This document shows positions 23,329-33,294 of a DNA stretch of 64,000 nucleotides, in pieces. The notes beneath the pieces were generated by a model that saw only the letters and a program-made list of their open reading frames with translations, did not search any database and had not been told where the DNA came from. The first letter of the stretch is position 1. Every line of letters begins with the position of its first letter. Source of the stretch: Nigrospora sphaerica (taxonomy: Eukaryota > Ascomycota > Sordariomycetes > Amphisphaeriales > Apiosporaceae); NCBI GenBank assembly GCA_018287875.1, contig JAGVVL010000001.1:6634001-6698000 (forward strand), in the 5' to 3' direction. Both the position numbers and the translations under genes were made by a program.

Positions 23329-25446
23329 ATGCGCGGCGGAGAGCTGGGGATGGACGGACGCCAAAGGGGGGGGGGTTCCGACTGGAGGTGGAAGACTTGG
23401 GAACTGGAAGTCGCAAGCAAACACGGATGGCCCATTGCATATTTCCTCACTGGCGAGCTGGCATTCAGCGTAAAGCCCCGCGGCGTTGCCTTCGCATCCC
23501 CAGTGCGCCCGCCCTTCTGTCCCTATCCCACATCTTGTGTCAAGTGAACAATGCACACTCCGAGCCTACTCTCGTAACCCCCGCCCTACCCGGGGAGGCA
23601 CGCGTGCTTACCTCTCAAGCTTACGGAAAGATACCACGCCTAAGAATGGGCAGGGGTGAGGGCGCTATACTAGATGCATGCGTTATAACAACCCGCCCCC
23701 TCTCACCTCGGGCTCCGGCGGTCAGTCGACAGGGTGATGTCATACGACCAAGTCGGTCCCTCCCCGTCGCGAGGGCGCGCGGCCGCAAGCGAGGTCGCCC
23801 TCTTCCCGCGTCGGGCCTGGAATCGCCCGTGGCGAAGCCACCGGTCTTTCGGGGATTTCACCTGCGCGATGGAGGGCGCGTTCGCCGGCGTTCCCCCTTC
23901 CCTGGCTTGCACGTAGGTATGGCCGTGCGGCACGCCCGTCAACCCACGAAAGCGGTAAAACCGACTGGTGGACGACACGCCACGTGGGCTCACGAAAAAG
24001 ACCACAAGTCCCATGGCACCCCCCACGACAGACACGGACGGCCAGCCAGCCACACACGGCGAGCACGTCGGATGGGGGGGGAAGAGAGAGGGAGGGAGAG
24101 ATGGAGGGAGGGTCGAGAAGGGGAAAGCGGGGCATGCGAAACGGCAGGACCATACGCCATCTGCTCCCATAAGGCGGCCAATAACGACTTGTGCGTGCAT
24201 GTATGTGTGGTGTGGATGTATGTATTTATTGAACGGGATAGAAACCAAAAATGAAAGAAATGCGTCGTGACTTCGTGGCCCGTCCGAGAACATCCGACTC
24301 AAACCGCTCGCTCGCTTCGTCTGTCGTCGTCCCCAGCCGCTGGGATCGAACCATCTCGCAGCAAAGCCGAGGCGAGCCCAGACATTACCAACGAGCTGTC
24401 CTTCCCCCTCTTCCTCTTCCCTTCACGTACATGTACTCGGTAGGTACAACCGAAAACAGAGACAGTGATCGCGATCATCATCATCGTCATCATCATCATC
24501 CTAGTCGTACCGCGTGTCCCCATCGCGCCGCATAGTACCATGTCAACTCATCCCTGTGTCGATACCAGCCGGAAATAAGTGAAACCAAAACGGGATCAAC
24601 CCACCCCGGTCTATCAATACCCGTGCCAACCAAACCATACCGTAAGAAACCTCCCCCAGCAAATCCCTTGTGTCGTTGTGGCCACTTGCGTCGTTTCCGT
24701 CGTATGCATTCTATCTTGGTCTGGCCCCCGGCGATCGGCATATCGGAAACCCCGCCATTCGCTCGCTGCACGTCAACGGGAGTCTCACGACGCCCCGTCC
24801 CAGCGCTCGTGCCGCACAAGGGTTGTCGTGTTGCGGCTGCAGGCAGCTTCGCCCGCCCGTTCCGTAACACGGGGCGAGGCGGGCGAATGACGCCGCCTTC
24901 GACCCGGCCCGTACACGTCTTTTCATTCCTTATTAATCACGGTGCCGGCGGCGGCGCTCATCTGTCACAGCGTCAAATCAGCGACGAGTTCGGTACGCGT
25001 CATGGATGTAATCTTGCTTGGGGACATAGGAAACAGAATGTTTTCTATCTCATGAGTGCAGCAGTGAAGGAAAAAACAGGAGGGGGTTCAAGAGGGCCAT
25101 GCAATCAGCCGGCAGGGCAGCGAGCCGGCGAAAAAGCAAACAAGCCAAATCAACGGCCGAAACGACAGGCAGGTAGCGGCCATGGCAGGGATGGCAGACG
25201 AGAGCGGCAGCAGCAGCATTTTTCTTTCCCCCCCTCGGAGTCAAGTAGGCCCGAGCTGCACGTCCAGCTTCCATTTCCCCCATGTTTCCCTTTCACCCCG
25301 GGCGAATATTTTAAGGTCGTAAAGTCGTAGCGCGTGTGCTTGTGCACGTATGCAACCAGCAGCGAATAAAAGCGGTGCAGGGCCGGTCAAGGACTCATGC
25401 TTGCGTGGTATCGTACGGAGGGGTATGGCGTGTTCCATACACCCCC
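23329..25446. other. Convergent 3' intergenic region
   Basis: It lies between the 3' ends of clf1 and the RS-rich gene. Frames up to about 320 codons are present, but they are low-complexity and unspliced with no domain. It contains a purine-rich tract (about 24076-24125) and a TCA triplet repeat near 24474-24500. No gene is supported. Confidence 0.6.
24474..24500. repeat. (TCA)n triplet repeat
   Basis: Near-perfect TCA triplets with one CGT interruption, in non-coding DNA. Confidence 0.85.
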
Positions 25447-27573
25447 CTACCTCCTGTCATCATATCCGAGAGGAGGCGCAGGGAGAGTCGCCGCATACGG
25501 GTTGCCGTCCGCGTAATGAGGCCCGTAGTCGTCATAGCGACTGTCCCGCGAACCAGAGGTGCGCCAGTCGTCGTCGTCCGACCTGGATCGGCCGTGCTGC
25601 TGCCCTTCATTCGCCCGCCTGATCCTCTCCATGCGCTTTTCGTGCCGTCTCTTCTTCTCTTCCGACCATTCTTTGCACTGGTGACTCTGCTCGCGTGCCT
25701 CTTTGAGCTCCGAAATGGCTCCCTTGACTCCCATGGCAGCTATGCCGACCGACGCTGCATCTTGCAACATCGCCTTGGTCTTGAGCTTCTTCGCCTCTGC
25801 CGCTGACAAGCGGCCCTCTTTGACAGCCTTGTGCCTTGCATTGCGCGCCTCCATACTTGAGTAGACATTGTGTGCCGCGTGAATCGTAGCCACCCCGGCG
25901 AGCGCCGTGGTGATGACTTGCTTACCTCTCATCTTCTTGAACGTCTTCTCGTCCTCGTCCGAGTCGCCAAGATCGCTCGTCGACACGGACCCGGAACGGC
26001 CACCGCGCGCCCGCGAGCGCGAGCGGCTCCGTCGCGTGGATCTTCCATCGTCGTAATCTTCAGGGCCTCTTCCTCCTCTCATGTAGCCCCGCGACGTGTA
26101 GTCGTCGTCGTAATCGGGGCTTCTGGTACGGTGGCTCCTCCGGGAGCGCGTGTCGTCAAACTCGTCCCGGTCCCGGTCGTCGGGGCCGTTGCCGAGGCCA
26201 ATCTTGGCCAGGCTCCGACGTGCGCCGTCGACAATGCTCCGGCTGCGGCTCCGGTTCCGGCGGGGGGAGCCGCCGCGGCTGTCGTAGCGGCTGTCGTAAG
26301 AGTCGATGCTGCCGCGGCGTCCGCGGGACTCGTCCCTCTTGCCGTCGAGGAGCTTCTTGGCGCCCAGAGCCCCGAGACCGGCCGTGGCCAAAGCCGCAAG
26401 CCCGCCGGCGCCGCCGGCACCACCGCCACGGCTTTGGGAGCGCGCGCGTGACCGAGACCGGCTTCGGCCGGTCTTCTTGTCCTCTTCGATGTCCTTTCTG
26501 GAGCCGTTGAGGACGCGGTTTCCGACAAGACCACCAATCACCGACTCGAGGAGGTGGCGCTTGCCGTCCTTGGAGGGGTCGTGGACGGCATCGATGGTGG
26601 CGGCACCGGCGGCCGCCGTCACGATGCGCTTCATCTTCTCGCCCTGCCAGCCGCCGGGCTCCCTGGCCACGCGGAAGGCCTCGGCAGCACCGGCGACAAG
26701 AGAGGCCTTGGCGGCCTTCTGCAGGCGGGCCGCCGCGTCGTGCGAGTCCGGGCTGCCCCTGCGGCTCCTCGTCATTTGGGACCTGTCGTCGTCCCTCTCT
26801 TTTTCGTGGCCGCCCGTGAGGGCCTTGATGGCACCGCCGAGCCCGGCCGCGCCGAGCGCGCTCTCGAGGAACGACTTGTTGCCCTTCTGGCTCCTGGGGT
26901 CGTCCTCGTCGTCCGAGTAGTACTCGGAGACGCGGCCGTCGCGGCCCTTGTGCACGATGTACGTGGACTTCTTGTCCTCCTTCTCGGCGTGCTTGTTGTA
27001 GAGATCGGCGCCCTGGTAGCCGGCGAGCGCGCCGGCAGCGCCGAGGGCGGCCGATGCCACCAGGTTGCGGTTAACCTCCTCACGGCCTTCCTCCTTGGCT
27101 TCGCGGCGATCCCACACCTCCTTGGCGCCGGCAGCAATAACACCGCCGACGACAGCGGCGATGATCTTCTCCTGCTGGTTGAGGACACGCTTGCGGGTCC
27201 TCTCTTCCTCTTCGTAGTAGACGCTGGCGGGTTTGGGGTGGCCGCGGCGGCTACCCCGCGAAGAGCGGGCGTCCAGGTCGCGGCGGGACTCATAGTAATC
27301 ATCGTAATAGCCCGGTTCGGCGGAGCGAGTGCGGCGAACGTCGGTCCTGGCGTAGCCGGGGGGCGGGAAGTCACGGCGGACTTCCTCGACGGTGAGATCG
27401 CTGTCCTCGCGGCCACGCGGCACCAGCTCGGTGCGGCTGGAGGGGTTGACCCTCAGGTAGGTTTCCTGGGTTTCGGCATAGCGGGGTTCGCGGGGCTCGC
27501 GGCGTTCCTCGCGGCGCTCCTCGCGGTAGTAGCGCCGCGAGTAGTCGCGGTCGTAAGCGTCGTAGGTGGACAT
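25447..27573 (-). CDS. RS-rich protein with repeated Gly/Ala-rich hydrophobic segments (DUF3824-like)
   Basis: Uninterrupted frame of 708 residues from the ATG at 27573 (MSTYDAYDRDYSRRYYREERREE). Charged Arg/Asp/Ser/Tyr-rich stretches alternate with at least seven short Gly/Ala/Val hydrophobic segments. Examples are IIAAVVGGVIAAGAKEVWD (about residue 137), NLVASAALGAAGALAGYQG, FLESALGAAGLGGAIKAL, VTAAAGAATIDAV, LLESVIGGLVGN, GGLAALATAGLGALGAKKLL, and, near the C-terminus, VITTALAGVATIHAAHNVYSS with ASVGIAAMGVKGAISEL. These look like glycine-zipper helices. RS-type repeats (RSRSRSRARSQSR) lie between them. The architecture fits fungal proteins that Pfam groups under DUF3824, an attribution made from memory. 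The function is unknown; membrane or septal association is speculation. It ends in a highly charged coiled-coil-like region (EEKKRRHEKRMERIRR). Confidence 0.88.
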   Translation of the reverse strand: MSTYDAYDRDYSRRYYREERREERREPREPRYAETQETYLRVNPSSRTELVPRGREDSDLTVEEVRRDFPPPGYARTDVRRTRSAEPGYYDDYYESRRDLDARSSRGSRRGHPKPASVYYEEEERTRKRVLNQQEKIIAAVVGGVIAAGAKEVWDRREAKEEGREEVNRNLVASAALGAAGALAGYQGADLYNKHAEKEDKKSTYIVHKGRDGRVSEYYSDDEDDPRSQKGNKSFLESALGAAGLGGAIKALTGGHEKERDDDRSQMTRSRRGSPDSHDAAARLQKAAKASLVAGAAEAFRVAREPGGWQGEKMKRIVTAAAGAATIDAVHDPSKDGKRHLLESVIGGLVGNRVLNGSRKDIEEDKKTGRSRSRSRARSQSRGGGAGGAGGLAALATAGLGALGAKKLLDGKRDESRGRRGSIDSYDSRYDSRGGSPRRNRSRSRSIVDGARRSLAKIGLGNGPDDRDRDEFDDTRSRRSHRTRSPDYDDDYTSRGYMRGGRGPEDYDDGRSTRRSRSRSRARGGRSGSVSTSDLGDSDEDEKTFKKMRGKQVITTALAGVATIHAAHNVYSSMEARNARHKAVKEGRLSAAEAKKLKTKAMLQDAASVGIAAMGVKGAISELKEAREQSHQCKEWSEEKKRRHEKRMERIRRANEGQQHGRSRSDDDDWRTSGSRDSRYDDYGPHYADGNPYAATLPAPPLGYDDRR

Positions 27574-30152
27574 GAACGCGAGTTTGACTGATGACAGAGT
27601 TTCTCGCGGTCGCGCCGGCAAAAGGTTATGGGATGGATGTGTGCAAGTAGAAACGGAAGTTGAGGGGTAAAGAGCAGGGCCGCCGGATGGGAGGGATGTA
27701 GTAGAGGTAGCGGCCGAGCGGGGCTGGGCCTGATGCTGGGCAACAATACCCTTGGGTAAGCCCCAAACTAGAGCAGGCGATGCAGGCGGGGCGTCTCAGC
27801 CGCTGCACACCTACGTATCACCTGCGGTAGTGGAAGAGACCGCAGGCAGGGCAGACTTGTGGAAGGAACAGGCAGTTATGTCGCCGACGTCGTCGTTAGG
27901 GCGTCTTGATACGTATTTTTGCTCGTGGTCGGAGGGATGCGCGTCGCTTCCCAGTACTTAGTACTTGCAGTACCGCAGTAGGTAGGGTAAGTAGGTATCG
28001 AGGTAGCAGGAAAGTTCGTAAGTCCTTTCGAGGTAGGCAAGTAATAGACAGGCGCCCGGGCCGCTTGGACGTATGACGTACTTGTCGTCTCACGCGCAAG
28101 CCCTGTGTTTGCTTTCGAGGGTAGTCGGGGAATAGACTTGCCGGTCGGTGACTGGAACGGACAGACTAGGCCAGGTGACGAAGAAGGAAGAATAAAGAGG
28201 AAAGACTGCGCCCTCCGCCGACGCCGAGACGGCAAGATAGATCAGTGGTTCCCCCCCTCGCGGGGTGGGAGGCTGCAAGAAACAGCGCCTCCCTCCCCGC
28301 CCCATCCCATCCAGTCCCATCCGGCCCGCCAGCAGCCCAAAGCCATGAACGATGGAACATGCCATCCATCCAGAGGTGTAGGGTACATAGTAGCATGTCG
28401 GGATGCACCTAAAAGGCCAGCACGGCATACGTAAGTCCGCTCGGGCTGCCAGGGTTTCCCTCCTGACTGACTAAGTACCTAAGAAACTAGTACGGGGGCA
28501 GCCCAGCTGGGCAGCAAGAGTGGCTCACCGCGGCCTAGCCGGTTCATCAGGCTGGCGAAGCACCCAATAGGCGACCGGGTGGCACGGAAGAAGACACGAG
28601 GGACCAGGGCGTTTGCTTCGCTGCGGAACATGGGCTGCATGGCTTTTTGGGTAGTCAGGTCGGACTAGCCACGAGGCCCGACGGCTCGCCATTACAACCT
28701 TGTTTTGGGGGAGGGCCACACCACCGCTGGCCCAGCTCGTACATCAGCTGGTGTTTGTTTGCTTTGCCCCGAGGTAGACGCGACGGGCTTCGGCATGGTC
28801 TCGGGCGGCCTCGTGGCTTTCTTAGAAGGCCTCGACTCCGCCCTGAGGGAATTGCGCAGTTCGAAAGCCTCGCGACACGCCCGTGGGCTGCTTGCGGCCG
28901 TGCCGCAAATGGAAGCCTGGAAGCCTGCCCGTCTGGTTGATGGGGAGGGGAGGGGCGGGCACTGCATGCAAACCGGGGGCTATGTCTGCTCTGAAGGAGG
29001 CTGGTATATGCACCTAGTTGCGTAGTGCTTTGCCCGACATGGCCGGTGGCAAGCTTTTTGCCCGCCCTCAACTCAACGCTTGCCAACAAGTATAGTACTG
29101 AGGCGTAGGACGACGGCTCGTGGTCGTGTGGACGGGGTGAGACAAATCCGGCAGCTGGCTGGCTGGGTCCCTTCTGCACAGTGCTGTGTTCAGAATATCC
29201 AACCTCAACCCCCGGATCGCCTGCATCGCAGCCCTGGAGAAGAGCGGGACCGGACATATGATGTCATGCATAGCTGACGAACATCTTCGCGATGCGGCAC
29301 CTCTCAGCCAAACCAGCCACCGTGACGGATTCTAGCGGCTCCACCACGTGGGATGGGGGAAACCGGTCCTGGCGCCATGCCCACCCGAGCCCGATCCGCC
29401 AGCGTTGCCCAACAGGTTGGATCTGTCCTAAAGAGGCCAGCAGATGAAGTGCCCGGTATGCCATTTTCGATTCCTGTCCTTCGCCGGAGCACAAAGGATA
29501 ATGTGCCAAGGGGCCTAGTGTGTATGCCTCCTACCAAAGACTAGCCGCTGATGGTCAGTGGGATAGAGAAAAACCCCTACACCCCGACTTAAGCAGTACG
29601 TAGTTCAGAAGAAGCAGTGCTGGGTTTAGAAGGCTATACTGCTATGTAGTTTACCACTACCCAGACCGACTATCCCGGGTCACCTGAGAATCCCTTGACT
29701 ACCAGTTTTCCTTTCCCTCTACCTGTCCCTCAGCTGCCAATGTCTCTGCAATCAGGTCTCTGACTACCGGTCCTTCTGGGCGCGCTTCCGGCTCATTCAT
29801 TATAACATTCGGCCAATAGTTGCGATATCAGGAACGCCGCGGAAGCAAAGGCTCCCAATTATTTAAAAAGCTAGATGCATTAACGGGTGGCGTCGTGGGC
29901 TAGGAGCCTAGGAGCCCCAGTAGAGGTGGGCTGTAAGTCAATCCTCCCCATTGTCTGATTAGATAAGAGCCCATCCCACCACGGTCCTCCACCGCTTCGG
30001 GGGGAGCTCCATTCGGTTACGTTCCAAGTTCCCTTTCGACCTGTCCTTCCCGTACTCGCTCTCTCTGTCGCCCTCCGTCCACCGGCACACTCCCGACCCC
30101 CCCTCCTCAACCATCGTCGGCTTGCTCCCGTCGTCTGCCGCCGTCCCACCCA
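27574..30152. other. Divergent intergenic region between the RS-rich gene and vps37
   Basis: No supported gene. It contains AGGTA/TACCT-type motifs clustered around 27950-28090 and near 28475, and an AT-richer patch around 29570-29880. The ends are presumably the promoters of the two flanking genes. Confidence 0.6.
27945..28090. repeat. Cluster of TAGGTA/AGTACTT-like short motifs
   Basis: Overlapping short words such as AGTACTTAGTACTTGCAGTA, GTAGGTAGGGTAAGTAGGTA and GAGGTAG occur close together. They are less GC-rich than the neighbouring DNA and belong to the intergenic motif family discussed in the findings. Confidence 0.6.
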
Positions 30153-31019
30153 ATGTACAGTCCCACACCGCCGGTGCCGGGGGCGCCGCCGCCGCCGCCG
30201 CCCAAACCTAGCAGCCACGAAGCCAGCCGGCTGGGCACGCCCGCCGCCGCGCAGTCTCCGCGCCCGCCGCCCGTCCCCGACTACGGCCCCGAGGCCTTCG
30301 AGGGCCAGGCCTCGGCCGCCGACCCGGCGGGGCTGATCCCGGCGGCGCCCTACGAGGAGCAGCCGGACCCGGGCGAGCAGTGGCTGCCCCCGTTCGTCGA
30401 GGACAAATCGTAAGCACGCGCCCGCGCGCCGGGGGCGTCTGGGCCCCCCCGAGAGGGCTCCCCTTACCCCTTTCCTCCTCCCCCCGCCGCCCGAGTCTAG
30501 CTTACCCGGGCCGACAGCAAGCAGGACCTCGCCAACATCCTTTCGGACCCGAAGCTCCTGCACGCGCTGACGCACGCGCCAAGCACGGCGCACCCGTCGC
30601 TCGCGGTGTCGCACGCAGCGCTGCAGACGGCGCTGGCCGAGAACCTGGCGCTCGCGGAGCGGCTGCACGAGCTCGAGGCGCGGCTGGCGCACCAGCGCGC
30701 GGGCGCGCAGGCGCAGCTGCTCGCGACGCACGCGCTCGAGCGCCAGTGGCGCCAGAAACAGGCCGCCATGGATGCCGCCCTCGCCCCCTTCGCCCCGGCC
30801 GCCCTCTATGCCCGCCTGACGCAGGGCCTCGCCGAGCAGGAGCACGTCTGCGCCGCCCTCGAGGAGAGCTTCCTCGAGGGCTCCCCCGACGGCGCCGCCG
30901 CCACCGAGTGGGAGACGTCCGACTGGCTGCGCCGCTATCGCGACGCCAAGAAGCTCTACTACCTCCGCCACGAGCGCAAGGAGCGCTGGAACGAGCGCCG
31001 CGTCGGCGGCTGGCGCTGA
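30153..31019 (+). CDS. vps37: ESCRT-I subunit Vps37 (Mod(r) domain)
   Basis: Vps37 is a stalk subunit of ESCRT-I, which sorts ubiquitinated membrane proteins into multivesicular bodies on endosomes. Exons 30153-30409 and 30518-31019 give 252 residues. The intron (108 nt, GTAAGC donor) joins FVEDKS to KQDLANILSDPKLLHALTHA in frame. The first 75 residues are Pro-rich and disordered (MYSPTPPVPGAPPPPPP). A long helical Mod(r)-type domain follows at about residues 90-245, including HAALQTALAENLALAERLHELEARLAHQRA, ALERQWRQKQAAMD and LEESFLEG. It ends with the conserved YYLRHERKERWNERRVGGWR. Codon use is extremely GC-rich. Its neighbour to the left is divergent and to the right convergent; no functional link is evident. 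Confidence 0.93.
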
Positions 31020-32069
31020 ACTAACCCCCCGGATTCGCATCCGCCGCACCTCGGCCGTACGACGGCACTCGACGGCTAGCGGCGGATTCGCAAGTAGAAA
31101 GCTCTCGAGACCCCGACGACCTCACCAATTCCGGGATACCTGAGGCGACATGCCAGGAACAGCAACCCAGGAAGTACCGGTGATCCAATGTACAAGTCTC
31201 ACTTAGCATCCCATGCTATGCGACATGCGTATCTACGAGATTTTAGAGGCTCTGTGGGACAGGCTACTGAGATGACGGGCACATGGCCCTGCCCGGCTCA
31301 TTTGAGCATGGTCACCATGTTGACAGATGCGTTACAAGCGACAGTCATCGTCATCCCTTGCCTTGTCGCAAAGCATAGGCTGCGTTCAAAGTCTTTGGTT
31401 CCCCGCGTCAAGGTGATGGTAGGGCGCATCATGGCCCCCTGTTCGCTTGGGCTGTGCTTTGCGAAGTGACAGCTCGGCAGACCGCATGGTGACTGCTGTT
31501 CTGGAGTCACTCAGCCCCACGCCATGCCTCGCGGGGCTCTTCGGTTTGGTATGATAGCTAGCACTACTCGTGATGAAGAGCGTGATTTGATGGACTAGTT
31601 GTCTCTATAATATTTGCTACTGGTGTGGGTATTGACTAATAAAATAAAAATGACTGCCAGCCTCCGGGAAAAAAAAAAAACTAAAAAAAAACTCTAACGA
31701 GCGGTATGCACTTCAAGCTCAACAATCCACCTATTTCCGTCGCTATGCTGCCAGCTTAATGATGTCGCCACCAAACCCTCAGAAGTGCTGGCCCAGAAGC
31801 TCAGAATCCTGACTGTAAACCACGGAGACCTGCAAAGTCTTCATCTAATTAATCACCCGAGCCAGGAGACATCGCAGAACCGGCAGAACGGTCAGGCCAA
31901 TGGGGGGTCTCAGGGGCGAAGCCACAGAGATCGGACCGTTGGTATGTGTTGGCATCAGACGATTGACCCATCGCCAACAAGATCGACTAAGGACGGCGAC
32001 CAAGCGCCATGAGTGCTCTCCACATTGTCGGCTGACTCTGCGTGCTAAGTCGTGGCTCGGAATCGTCGA
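31020..32069. other. Convergent 3' intergenic region
   Basis: No protein-like frame. It contains an AT-rich patch with AATAAA-like words (31638-31648) followed by a 12-base A tract (31669-31680) and a 9-base A tract (31683-31691); see findings. Confidence 0.6.
31638..31691 (+). other. AATAAA motif followed by A-tracts
   Basis: Two overlapping AATAAA words are followed about 20-25 bases later by a genomic A12 run, then CT and A9. This arrangement is what a reverse-transcribed and inserted polyadenylated transcript leaves behind. A chance AT-rich patch or the polyadenylation area of a neighbouring gene is also possible. Confidence 0.35.
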
Positions 32070-33294
32070 TTACAAGAGGCTGAAGGGGCTTTTGGGCATT
32101 TCAGGACTCCGGGGGCTCAGGGGCATCGCAAACAGGTCCTCCTCGGTTTCATTGTGCTCCAGGGCGCCGAGGCTGGGCTTGGGGCCGTCGACGATGGCAT
32201 CAAGAGATCCCATAGCCGGACCACTGGGACGGCTATTGGCGACACCCGCCGCAAAGGCGGATTTTGACGGGACTGCAATGTCTGACACGTCAGGTGACAG
32301 CGAGTACAGATGATGCTGTTGCTGCGACGGCTGGTGGCGGCCTACAGACTATTAGTGCGTTGTCCTTGCCAAACGTTTAAGCATTGTCGCCAGATTGGGC
32401 CAAGACTCACCATTAGATTGTGCGAGATCTGACGGGCTCGTAGCCAACTTCAGTCCCCTCAACTTCTCTCCCAATCGGCCTCCTACCGGTGACCGCGGGC
32501 TTTGCGGAGTGGGCGGGGCGTCGCCGGCAGTAGCGGCGGCGGCGGTGGCGGCCGCAGGAGACCCGCCCATTATATTGGCGAGTCCAAAATGGTCGGCGAT
32601 CCACGCTCGTTCCTCCACAGCCATGACCAGAGCCACGCCCTCACAGTTGTTAGTCATCTCGCGGAGAATCTCCTCCTCAAGTTGAGCAAAGCGTTTCTTC
32701 GCCCTATAAGTGCAGGGTCAGCGGGGAGCCCTTTGACGGCGTGCCGTAGCCAGGACGTGGACCCGTGAAAGCGGCGCCGCAGCCATGGGGACGGCGGGGT
32801 TGTTGGGCTCATGCCACGCACCATATTGTGTGTAGAACGCCCCTCTTGCCGGCATCTAGGGTGGTGTCGACGCCAAGGCGCGGCGCGTAGATGGCGGGCA
32901 GCGGTTTCGCGTGGAGGGTGCGGCCGGCGGGCAGTTGCGCAATGGTAACGAGGGTGGGTATAGGCGCCTCGGTGGGTAGCAGAAAATAGACACGCTGCGT
33001 GGCGACTCCGTCCCTCTCACTCTGGGCGAAGACCTCGGTCGCCTTGCCGGGCCACGATACCTCCCACCGCCCTTGGTCGTCGGGTGACGGCGCCAGCCCC
33101 ATGGCGCCGGCGAGGGGTTCCGAGGCTGTGCTCCACTCGACCATGAGGATCTTGGTGCCCTCTTTGCCCTTGCCCGACTCGAACTCGTAACGCGCAAGAG
33201 CGTCGGGGGAGGACGGAGTCGCGGGCGAGTCCACAGGGCCGGCATCGTGCGCCGCAGTGCCGGGTTCGGCTGTGTAGATCGCAGGCGCTGCCAT
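32070..33294 (-). CDS. Conserved fungal protein of unknown function, three exons
   Basis: Exons 32822-33294, 32411-32703 and 32070-32341 close in frame to 345 residues. The ATG at 33294 gives MAAPAIYTAEPG; the longer frame upstream would need a TTG start. The first intron (GTGCGT donor) joins GVLHTIW to AKKRFAQLEEEILREM; the second (GTGAGT donor) joins AQSNG to RHQPSQQQHHLYSLSP. The N-terminal 155 residues look globular, with beta-rich segments (TKILMVEWST, GRWEVSWPGKATEVF, RVYFLLPTEAPIPTLVTIA). A conserved helical part follows (NNCEGVALVMAVEERAWIADHFGL). The C-terminal third is Ser/Pro-rich with repeated SPRSP-type sites and ends PRSPEMPKSPFSLL. No catalytic motif, signal or membrane segment is visible. 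I recognise it as a fungal orphan type but know no function. Confidence 0.8.

Noticed and set aside
24335..24360. Reverse-strand GGTTCGATCCC, like a tRNA B box
   Set aside because: No matching A box or cloverleaf stems at the right distance on that strand.
26554..27591. 345-codon frame antisense to the RS-rich gene
   Set aside because: Shadow of repetitive codons on the other strand; Val/Ala/Gly-rich without structure.
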